Below are positions 1 through 7,321 of a stretch of DNA of 64,000 nt, in pieces; the stretch's first letter is position 1; each line of letters begins with the position of its first letter. The stretch is from Pseudomonadota bacterium (GTDB taxonomy: Bacteria; Pseudomonadota; Alphaproteobacteria; SP197), in the NCBI GenBank assembly GCA_039028155.1, contig JBCCIS010000019.1, forward strand, positions 16,443 to 80,442. The letters run 5' to 3'. The position numbers and the translations under genes were made by a program. Under the pieces are notes generated by a model that was not told the DNA's origin, searched no databases, and was given only the letters and a program-made list of their open reading frames with translations.

Positions 1-1141
1 CGTGGGGCAGGTTCTGCTCGCGTCCAGTCGACGGGTTCTGGATACACAAGGCATCGCCGCCGACATAGATGCGATCGATGCAGTAGTTGGCGCCGACGCA
101 TTGGCGCACATCGTCAACCCGGTCCTCCGACAGTTTCTTCATCAGATGAGGGTCGGCCATGTGGGCGCGGGTCATGGCGATCATGTCAACATGGCCTTCG
201 GCCACCGCCCGGTCAGCGGTCGCCAGATCGGCGATGCGCCCGGCGTGGAACACGGTGATGTCGCAGGCCTGTTTGACCGCGCTGGGTAGATAGAGAAACG
301 ACGCCGGCGGATACGCCATGTTGGGGATCATGACGGCCAGCGCGTGGTGGGTTTCGGTGTTGCCGTGCATGACGTTCATGACGTCGACCAGGCCGCTATC
401 GGCATAACGCTTCAGGACCCCGATCATCTCCTCTTGGGCGAGACCGCCGTCGAGCAACGAGTCGCCGGTGACGCGCAGGCAGATGATGAAGTCGTCGCCA
501 ACCGCGCGCCGCACCTCCTGCATGACGAGATGACCGAAGCGTTCGCGGTTCTTCAGGCTGCCGCCCCATTCGTCGTCACGCAGGTTGTTCGACGGCGTCA
601 GGAACTGTTCGACCAGGTGGGAGGCGTCGAACATCATCTCGACACCGTCCAGGCCGCCCTCCTTGCATCGCGCCGCGGCCTTGCCGAATGCCTTGATGAT
701 CCGCTCGATATCGAAGTCTTCGATCTCCTTGGCAAAGGCGCGATGGGCGGGTTCGCGCATCTGGGTCGGCGCGACCAGCGGCAGCCAGTCGGCGGTGTCC
801 CATCGGTTGCGTTTCCCCATATGCGTGATCTGGCACATGATCGCCGCGCCCTCGTCGTGCACGCGCCGCGAGAATTCCTGGAAGTACGGAATGACCCGGT
901 CCTCACTGACCGAGATCTGGCCGAACGCCTCGGCTGAGCTGTCCGGCGCGACCGACGCCGAGCCGCCGAACATGGTGAGCCCGATGCCGCCCTTGGCCTT
1001 TTCCAGGTGATAACGTTGGTACCGCTCGCCCGGCATGCCGGCATCCGCATAGGCCGGCGCGTGGCTCGTGCTCATGACCCGGTTGCGGATCGTGAGGTTC
1101 TTGATCGTCAGCGGTTTGAGCAGCGCCTCGAACTGTGCCAT
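1..1141 (-). CDS. NADH:flavin oxidoreductase / TMADH-like demethylase, N-terminal part (truncated by window edge)
   Basis: This is the N-terminal 380 residues of an old-yellow-enzyme-type flavoprotein; the rest lies left of the window. The protein begins MAQFEALLKPLTI and follows the FMN-binding TIM barrel, with MCQITHMG and the WGGSLKNR stretch, up to the iron-sulfur loop CVGANYC followed by a later Cys. It is clearly paralogous to the complete gene at 21973-24012, so the missing part should be the FAD/NAD-like Rossmann half. Family members oxidatively demethylate trimethylamine, dimethylglycine or N-methylproline-type betaines. The second cysteine of the TMADH cluster motif is Ala here. The substrate cannot be read from sequence. 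Confidence 0.88.
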   Translation of the reverse strand, partial: MAQFEALLKPLTIKNLTIRNRVMSTSHAPAYADAGMPGERYQRYHLEKAKGGIGLTMFGGSASVAPDSSAEAFGQISVSEDRVIPYFQEFSRRVHDEGAAIMCQITHMGKRNRWDTADWLPLVAPTQMREPAHRAFAKEIEDFDIERIIKAFGKAAARCKEGGLDGVEMMFDASHLVEQFLTPSNNLRDDEWGGSLKNRERFGHLVMQEVRRAVGDDFIICLRVTGDSLLDGGLAQEEMIGVLKRYADSGLVDVMNVMHGNTETHHALAVMIPNMAYPPASFLYLPSAVKQACDITVFHAGRIADLATADRAVAEGHVDMIAMTRAHMADPHLMKKLSEDRVDDVRQCVGANYCIDRIYVGGDALCIQNPSTGREQNLPH

Positions 1142-1236
1142 GGCCGAATTGTCGCCCGTGCTGCGCCGAATGCAAGCGGACCTTGATGCCGGATTGGGCT
1201 AGAATGGCGATGTGAACCAAGAGGGAGGCCTGGAAG

Positions 1237-1716
1237 GTGAGCGACACGTTTTCCGCCGAAGGCGGCTGCCTGTGCGGCGAGGTCCGTTACCGCATGACGT
1301 CGGAGCCGCTGTTTGTCCATTGCTGCCACTGCACGCGCTGCCAGCGCGGCACCGGCTCGGCTTTTGTGCTGAACGCCATGATCGAAGCCGACAGGGTCGA
1401 GTTGCTACAAGGCAAACCCGTCACCGTCCCGGTGACCGCACCCAACGGCAACGTCCACAGCATCGCGCGCTGCCCGACCTGCGAGGTCGCGGTCTGGAGC
1501 ACCTATTCAGGCGCCGGCGACAAGATCTACTTCGTGCGTGTCGGCACCCTGGACGAGGCCGACCGCGTACCGCCCGACATCCACATCTTTACCTCGACCA
1601 AACAACCCTGGGTGCAGTTGCCCGACGACGTGCCGGTGATGGAGGAGTACTACAGCGCCAAGAAGTACTGGCCCCAGGAAAGCCTGGAGCGCTTTGCGGT
1701 TCTGAAGGCCGGCTAA
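1237..1716 (+). CDS. GFA / CENP-V domain zinc protein
   Basis: A 159-residue protein of the glutathione-dependent formaldehyde-activating (GFA) family. The zinc ligands are visible: CLCG near residues 11-14, the CCHCTRC cluster near 29-35, and CPTC near residue 88. The start is a GTG preceded by a GAGGGAGG ribosome site. The family name comes from Gfa of Paracoccus, which binds glutathione and formaldehyde, but most small homologues have no proven reaction. Formaldehyde is the product of oxidative N-demethylation, so the position beside a TMADH-like gene is suggestive. It is divergent from that gene with a 95-bp gap. Confidence 0.85.
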   Translation: MSDTFSAEGGCLCGEVRYRMTSEPLFVHCCHCTRCQRGTGSAFVLNAMIEADRVELLQGKPVTVPVTAPNGNVHSIARCPTCEVAVWSTYSGAGDKIYFVRVGTLDEADRVPPDIHIFTSTKQPWVQLPDDVPVMEEYYSAKKYWPQESLERFAVLKAG

Positions 1717-1758
1717 GCCGCCTCGGAAGGATTGCGTCAGGCCTGTCTGCTTAGAGCT

Positions 1759-2265
1759 TCACGCTGCTGTCTCGATGTCGCGCCGTCGCGCGAAGAGGCG
1801 CGTCAACAACCAGATCAGGATGACCACGGCGAGCAAATTGATCGAGGTCGTCGCGACCGGTCCGGCGGCACCGGCGGCCGGCACGGAGATGTCGGCGGCG
1901 GCCACCAGGGTCTCGAAGCTGAACTCGACACCGTCTTCTGCGAAGGCCACGCCGACATAGGGGCCGCTGATAAAGAACAGCCAAAGGGACGCGGTCTTGA
2001 TCTGCACGAGCTGCAAGATCTGATTGATGATCGAGAGGACGACGCCCGAGCCCTTGCGCCGCATGAGTTGGACACCGGCAACGATGCTGTTGAGGAAAAG
2101 CACCACGAAGAGAGCAAAGATCAGAACGTTAAGCGCCGGTTGTTCGGCAAGGCCGCCGACCGTGCCCGACAGCAGTAACAACCCATAGACACCGCCGGCG
2201 ACCTGGATAACGGCGACAATCACCGCGATGATAAAAGCCAGCCCAGTTGCCTTTGCGGTTGCCAT
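1759..2265 (-). CDS. Hypothetical membrane protein, four TM segments
   Basis: A 168-residue hydrophobic protein with no family I recognise. Transmembrane stretches lie at about residues 8-33, 44-65, 92-110 and 140-158; the last is followed by a basic tail (RLFARRR). The chosen ATG has GGGAG upstream. A longer reading in the same frame, reaching to 2745, crosses the NicO gene and reads as arginine-rich shadow, so it was rejected. The gene is followed by a convergent GFA gene 42 bp away. Role unknown. Confidence 0.7.
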   Translation of the reverse strand: MATAKATGLAFIIAVIVAVIQVAGGVYGLLLLSGTVGGLAEQPALNVLIFALFVVLFLNSIVAGVQLMRRKGSGVVLSIINQILQLVQIKTASLWLFFISGPYVGVAFAEDGVEFSFETLVAAADISVPAAGAAGPVATTSINLLAVVILIWLLTRLFARRRDIETAA

Positions 2266-2396
2266 GGCATCACTCCCTCTACTGACGGCACCAGTGCGGC
2301 CCGTCGCATCACCGGCAACCCATAGTAGTAGCTGGACATCGCTTGCCAAGGCAAGCTTGCAGCGCGTCCCTTCCGACGGTTTTTTCCGCCGGCGAC

Positions 2397-3413
2397 TTAC
2401 TGCATCATCAGCGGGTGCGCCGGCGTCGTGAGCGCCATGTGCAGGAGCGAGACGCCGAACGCCAGAACGATGAGACCACCCACCAGGGCGACCACTTCGA
2501 CGACAACACCGATGCGGTTGCCGCTTTCCGGCAAGCGCTCGGCCAGGCGCAGGGAAAAACCGCGGGCATAGACCGCGAGCGCCGCAAGCACCGAGACGGT
2601 CAGCGCGGTGCCGATCGACATCGCAAGCACGGCCACGACGCCGGTGAAGGTGAGCCCGAGCGCATAGGCAAGCAGCAGAACCAGGATTGCGCCGCTGCAT
2701 GGGCGCAAGCCGATCGAGATGATAACGCCAAGCCCCTTGCGCCACGACGCGCCGGCCTGCATGTCGCGGGGATCGGGCATGTGGCTGTGGCCGCAGTGAT
2801 CGTGCCCCTGCCCGTCATGACCTATCTCGCCGTGGTGATGGTGCCCGGCATGATTGTCACCGTGACCGCCGGCGCGGCGGCGCCACAGCCGGCGACCCGC
2901 CGAGATCACCAGGATCAAGCCAAGCAGCAGCACGGCGGCGTAACTCGCCGTCTCGAAGTGGCCGGCGGTGCGTTGGGCGCCGCGTAACGGCAGGTCGAGT
3001 AACGTCACCGTCACCTCGACGGCGATAATCGCAACGATGCCCTGGGCCAACGCCGCCAGGAACGACAGCGTGACACCGCGGCGCAGCTCGCTCTCCTGGG
3101 TCAACATGTAGGTCGCGATGACGACCTTGCCGTGACCGGGTCCGACCGCGTGAAAGACGCCATAAAGAAAACTGAGCCCAACCAGGCCCCAGGCTGCCCA
3201 CACGCCATGCTCGCCGACCGCTTTTACCGCGGCCGCCATGCGATCGTGCAGGTCGCGCTGCATCGTCTGCACCCAGACGACCAGCTGCGACCACGGATTA
3301 TCAATGAAGGCAAATGCCAGAACGATCAGCACGACCGCCGCCACAACGGCGGCGACAGGCACCCAAGCGACCGGCAGGGGCCGGCCGCTCAGTCGCAGGT
3401 AACGTGTACCCAT
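2397..3413 (-). CDS. NicO-family nickel/cobalt transporter
   Basis: A 338-residue polytopic inner-membrane protein of the NicO/RcnA-HoxN class (COG2215-like). About six to seven hydrophobic segments are seen. The motif VGPGHGKVV (near residue 90) and the SIGLRPCSGA segment (near residue 230) are characteristic of the family. A histidine-rich cytoplasmic loop with repeated HH/DH/GH lies between them at about residues 178-210, as expected for a Ni/Co/Zn handling protein. The start overlaps the end of the DUF1007 gene by 25 bp, a common pairing. Direction of transport and the metal cannot be fixed from sequence. Cobalt would fit the corrinoid and nitrile hydratase genes elsewhere in the window. 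Confidence 0.85.
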   Translation of the reverse strand: MGTRYLRLSGRPLPVAWVPVAAVVAAVVLIVLAFAFIDNPWSQLVVWVQTMQRDLHDRMAAAVKAVGEHGVWAAWGLVGLSFLYGVFHAVGPGHGKVVIATYMLTQESELRRGVTLSFLAALAQGIVAIIAVEVTVTLLDLPLRGAQRTAGHFETASYAAVLLLGLILVISAGRRLWRRRAGGHGDNHAGHHHHGEIGHDGQGHDHCGHSHMPDPRDMQAGASWRKGLGVIISIGLRPCSGAILVLLLAYALGLTFTGVVAVLAMSIGTALTVSVLAALAVYARGFSLRLAERLPESGNRIGVVVEVVALVGGLIVLAFGVSLLHMALTTPAHPLMMQ

Positions 3414-4066
3414 TCAGCGAACATGGCACCCAGGTCCGTGGGGCCGGTCTGGGTGCGGTCAATGGCCGCGGCCAGCGCGACAGCCTCGAAGGTCGGATCG
3501 GCCGACTGAGTCAGCGCGATGCAGGAGCCGGTTTCCCCGCCGCTCAGCATCACCGGCTCGCCTTCCAGGTGGACCATTTCGATGTAATAGCTGGGATCGT
3601 AGATCGAATAACTGACGAGCTGCGCATTGGGATCGACCGGTTCGTCAAGCTCAACGACAAAACGCATCCACAGGCGCTCGTCGCGCATCTCGGTCTCGTA
3701 CTCCAAGACCTCGCCGATCGCCACTTCGCCGCCGTTGGCGATCATCTCTGTAAAGTAGTCGTAGTCGGCGAGACTGTTGAGGTTGATCTCCGCGAGTTCG
3801 TCGAGAACGTCTTGCAGCGGCCGATCCTCCATCGCCAACTCTTCGGCGACGATGGTGGAGTAGAAATAGTCAAAGAACCACTCCTGCTCGATCGCCGTGA
3901 TCCGTCCGTCGTCATCAAACAGCAGGCCGCTTCTCAGATCGATCCAGGCGTGGGGGTGGGATGTCGCGGGCGCGCCGGGTAGCGAGACAAGAAGCGCCGC
4001 AACGGCCGCTATGAGCATTCGGGGCCACGTGACGACATTCGACAGGCAACGACGTGTCATGAACAT
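3389..4066 (-). CDS. DUF1007 family periplasmic protein
   Basis: A 225-residue exported protein. A hydrophobic signal peptide runs to about residue 35 and is followed directly by SHPHAWID, the diagnostic opening of DUF1007 proteins, with further acidic segments and a C-terminal EWVHVTCD. Members sit next to NicO-type metal transporters and are thought to be periplasmic partners, possibly metal-binding; no enzyme activity is known to me. The 3' end overlaps the NicO start by 25 bp, so the pair is co-transcribed and probably translationally coupled. Confidence 0.85.
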   Translation of the reverse strand: MFMTRRCLSNVVTWPRMLIAAVAALLVSLPGAPATSHPHAWIDLRSGLLFDDDGRITAIEQEWFFDYFYSTIVAEELAMEDRPLQDVLDELAEINLNSLADYDYFTEMIANGGEVAIGEVLEYETEMRDERLWMRFVVELDEPVDPNAQLVSYSIYDPSYYIEMVHLEGEPVMLSGGETGSCIALTQSADPTFEAVALAAAIDRTQTGPTDLGAMFAEWVHVTCD

Positions 4067-4184
4067 CCAGTGTTACGAATTGGTCCGATCCCCTCAGAAA
4101 CGCGCGCACTCTACCTCAATCCGGCGACCGGCGCACGTCACGTTCGAACACCTAACCGCGCGGTGAGTCCGAAATGTGGCAGCG

Positions 4185-4700
4185 CTACGGCGTCCGCCAC
4201 AAGGTCACAGCCGGACCGTCGACGCCTAGAATCGGGTCGGACGTCGGCAAGGCGACAGTGTCGATGCTGGCGCGGATGGCGTCCTTTTGCGGTTCATGCT
4301 CGCGCTTGATGTCGGGCGACTGGCCCGGCGGATAGGCGCCGACAACGGAGAGACCCGGCGCATCGTCAAGCCGCCGGTGGCCAACGCCGGCCGGGATAAC
4401 CGCTGCGTCGCCTGCCTCGACATCGAACACCGGCCCTTCCGGTCCGCCGAACTGGATGCGCGCGGTGCCCTTTGCGATACCGACGACCTCATGCGCCTGG
4501 GCGTGATAGTGGTGAAAATCGAAGATGACGCCGCCCCGCCAGCCGCCGCCCCAGCCGTGGCTGTGGAACATTTCCTCGAACGCGCCATCGGGATCGTCGC
4601 ACGCGACGTCGACGGCGCCCTTGTAAAGGATCAGCGGCAAACGCCCATTGTTGGGAATATCGCCGTCATCGATCAGAATCTGATGGATCACTTCGGCCAT
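4185..4700 (-). CDS. Cupin-domain protein
   Basis: A 171-residue single-domain cupin. Two cupin motifs are visible: HYHAQAHEVVGIAKGTARIQ at about residues 64-83 (His, His, Glu ligands) and the PAGVGHR motif near 103-109. The first third contains an unusual Gly/Trp-rich stretch (HGWGGGWRGG). The ATG is preceded by CGGAG. This type is annotated as a cupin of uncertain function, a small metal-binding beta-barrel that may be an isomerase, dioxygenase or sensor. It is divergent from the hydrolase gene beginning at 4846. Confidence 0.78.
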   Translation of the reverse strand: MAEVIHQILIDDGDIPNNGRLPLILYKGAVDVACDDPDGAFEEMFHSHGWGGGWRGGVIFDFHHYHAQAHEVVGIAKGTARIQFGGPEGPVFDVEAGDAAVIPAGVGHRRLDDAPGLSVVGAYPPGQSPDIKREHEPQKDAIRASIDTVALPTSDPILGVDGPAVTLWRTP

Positions 4701-4845
4701 GGTGACACTCCGTTGCCGGTCAATTCGAAGAGCCTGAGCCTTGGCGCCCAACCGGTCAACCCAATGCACTGACGCTCTTAAAGGCATCGACGGCAAATTT
4801 CTGGCAGTCCACCATGCGCGGCGCACAACCGAATTGGCCGAAAAC

Positions 4846-5928
4846 ATGAACGGAACGCCTGACTCCGCACAGACACCGCCCGACCTCGGCGACGGCTGGG
4901 CCGTCGCCGCGCCCGGCGAGCAAGGCATGGATGGCGCGCTGCTCGCCGGGATCGCCAAACACTTCACGGCCTGGGCCGAGTCCAATGTGCATGGCGTGGT
5001 GATCGCGCGTCGCGGCGCCCTGGTCTATGAGCGCTATTTCACCGGCGAGGACCAAGCCTGGGGCAAACCCTTGGGCGAGGTCACCTACGATGCCGCCATG
5101 CGCCACGATCTGCGGTCGATGACCAAAAGCATCACCGGCCTTCTGGTCGGTATCGCGTTCGACCGCGGCTGGCTCGATACGATCGACACACCGGTCTTTT
5201 CGTTCTTCCCGGAACACGACGATCTGAAGACGCCGGAGAAAGCAGGCATCACCCTTGCCCACCTGCTCACCATGTCGCCGGGCCTGGCGTGGGACGAGGA
5301 CACGCCCTATAGCGACCCCGCCAACAGCGAGCGACAGATGTCGGTGGCCCCGGATCCCGTGCGCTATGTATTGGAGCAGCCGCTCGTGCGCCCGCCGGGC
5401 ATCTCTTACAACTATGGCGGCGGCAACACGGCGCTGCTGGCGGCCATCTTGAAGCGGGTTTCCGGCCGCGACCTCGACGCCCTTGCCCAAGACGTCCTGT
5501 TCGATCCGCTCGACATCACCGACGTCGAATGGGTGCGTTATCCCGATGGCACGCCGATTGCGGCCTCGGGCCTGCGTCTGCGGCCCCGCGACATCGCCAA
5601 GTTCGGCCAGCTCGTCCTGGACAAGGGCCAGTGGCACGGCGAACGTGTCGTCTCAGCGGACTGGATCACGCAATCGATCACGCCGCAGATCAACGGCCAG
5701 AGCCTCTTCTTCTACGGCTACCACTGGTGGCTCGGCCGCTCGCTGGTCGACAAGCGCGAGGTCTCCTGGGCCGCCGCCGTCGGCTGGGGCGGTCAGCGCA
5801 TGTTCATCGTGCCGAGCCACGGGCTCGTCGTGACCGTTCTGGCCGGCCTCTACGACAGCATGTTCCTGCAGCCAATCCCCGGTGAGGTCGTGCTCAGGCG
5901 CTACGCGCTGGCGTCGGTGCGGCCTTAA
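4846..5928 (+). CDS. Serine hydrolase, class C beta-lactamase / EstB fold
   Basis: A 360-residue protein of the beta-lactamase (PF00144) superfamily. The nucleophile motif S-x-x-K is SMTK at residues 91-94. The second motif is YNYGGGNT near residue 188, and a WGGQ segment near the C terminus takes the place of the KTG triad. There is no clear signal peptide, so it is probably cytoplasmic. Such proteins are esterases, D-aminopeptidases or amidases more often than true beta-lactamases. I chose the internal ATG because upstream in-frame codons overlap the divergent cupin promoter region. The substrate is unknown. Confidence 0.82.
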   Translation: MNGTPDSAQTPPDLGDGWAVAAPGEQGMDGALLAGIAKHFTAWAESNVHGVVIARRGALVYERYFTGEDQAWGKPLGEVTYDAAMRHDLRSMTKSITGLLVGIAFDRGWLDTIDTPVFSFFPEHDDLKTPEKAGITLAHLLTMSPGLAWDEDTPYSDPANSERQMSVAPDPVRYVLEQPLVRPPGISYNYGGGNTALLAAILKRVSGRDLDALAQDVLFDPLDITDVEWVRYPDGTPIAASGLRLRPRDIAKFGQLVLDKGQWHGERVVSADWITQSITPQINGQSLFFYGYHWWLGRSLVDKREVSWAAAVGWGGQRMFIVPSHGLVVTVLAGLYDSMFLQPIPGEVVLRRYALASVRP

Positions 5929-6013
5929 GTCAAACCGCAACAGCCACCACCGTGCAACCGTAAGGCGGCTCTGTTAGGGTGACACCGGCGCGCAGTTCAA
6001 CCTTGGGTTAAGC

Positions 6014-7321
6014 ATGAGTAGTAAGATGGCGGCATCGTCCGGGGCGGCGGCCGCGCGCAAAAGCCGGGTGACGCCGAAGACGGTGTTCGCCTGCGCCATC
6101 GGCAATATCCTGGAATGGTACGATTTCACCGCCTACGGTTTTCTGGCGACGATCATCGGCGCCAGCTTCTTTCCGTCCGGCGACAGCTTCGCGTCGGTAC
6201 TCGCAGCGTTCGGCGCGCTTGCCGCCGGTTACGGCGCGCGACCGCTGGGCAGCATTATCGGCGGCCACCTGGGCGACCGGATCGGGCGCAAACCGACCAT
6301 GATCCTGTGCATGGCAAGCATAAACATCTCGACGTTTTTGTTGGGCTTGTTGCCCACCTATGAGCAGATCGGCGTGATGGCCGCGGTCCTGCTTGTGGCG
6401 ATCCGTCTCGTCCAGGGCCTGTCGGTAGCGGGCGAATACAGCTCGTCCTCGGTTCTGCTGGTCGAGAACGCCGAACCCCGCCGGCGCGGTTTTGTCGGCA
6501 CCTGGATTGCCTGCGCCATGATGGCCGGCTGCCTGCTGGGCTCCGGCATGGCAGCGCTCTCCAGCGCGGTAGTCGGCGACGAGGCCATGAAGGAATGGGG
6601 CTGGCGCATCCCGTTCCTGTTCGGCGGCGTCATCGCCATCATCGGCATCATCATTCGCCGTCGCCTCACTGAGTCCGCGGCCATGCCGGGCGAAGACGAG
6701 ATCCTCGCCATCCCCATCGTCAGCGCGTTCAGGGATCACTGGCGCACGATCGTCACGATCATCGGCATCAACATGCCGATTTCGGTCAGCTACTTCGTTC
6801 TCTTCGTCTATGCCGTTTCCTACCTGACCGACCAGATGCACTTCACGACGGCCCAGGCGATGGACATCAACACGGTCAGCCTGATCGCCATGACCGTGCT
6901 GATCCCGTTCACCGGCCTTGCCGCGGACCGTTTTGGCCGCAAGGCCGTGCTCTACGTCTCGCTGCTCGGCACGATCGTCGCCGGCTGGCCCGCCTGGTAC
7001 CTCATGCACACGCCGGAGCTTGGCCTTGTCCTGGTCGGCCAGATGGTGCTCGCCTGCTTGAGTGCTGCGGGCTGGGCGTTGTCGGTTCCGTTGATGGTCG
7101 AGTTGCTGCCCGCCAAGGTGCGCTGCACCGGCGGCGGCCTCGGCTACAACATTTGCCTCGCCCTGTTCGGCGGCACGACACCGCTGATCGCCGCCTATCT
7201 GGTCGAGCGCACCGGCGACGATTTCACGCCGATCTATTACATCATGATCGCCGCCGCGATCGCCCTCTTCTTCACCTGGCGCATGCCGGAGATGGCGGGC
7301 AGAGACCTACCGAAGGATTAA
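6014..7321 (+). CDS. MFS transporter, metabolite:H+ symporter (ProP/MHS) family
   Basis: A 435-residue major facilitator with twelve predicted membrane segments. The start region contains GNILEWYDF, the hallmark of the MHS subfamily (ProP, KgtP, ShiA), then RPLGSIIGGHLGDRIGRK for the loop 2-3 motif and a second DRFGRK in the second half. MHS members import compatible solutes (proline/betaine), dicarboxylates or shikimate with protons. Its 3' end overlaps by three bases (shared TTAA) with the convergent dimethylglycine dehydrogenase-like gene. Import of a betaine or methylated amino acid is therefore plausible but inferred from context only. Confidence 0.88.
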   Translation: MSSKMAASSGAAAARKSRVTPKTVFACAIGNILEWYDFTAYGFLATIIGASFFPSGDSFASVLAAFGALAAGYGARPLGSIIGGHLGDRIGRKPTMILCMASINISTFLLGLLPTYEQIGVMAAVLLVAIRLVQGLSVAGEYSSSSVLLVENAEPRRRGFVGTWIACAMMAGCLLGSGMAALSSAVVGDEAMKEWGWRIPFLFGGVIAIIGIIIRRRLTESAAMPGEDEILAIPIVSAFRDHWRTIVTIIGINMPISVSYFVLFVYAVSYLTDQMHFTTAQAMDINTVSLIAMTVLIPFTGLAADRFGRKAVLYVSLLGTIVAGWPAWYLMHTPELGLVLVGQMVLACLSAAGWALSVPLMVELLPAKVRCTGGGLGYNICLALFGGTTPLIAAYLVERTGDDFTPIYYIMIAAAIALFFTWRMPEMAGRDLPKD

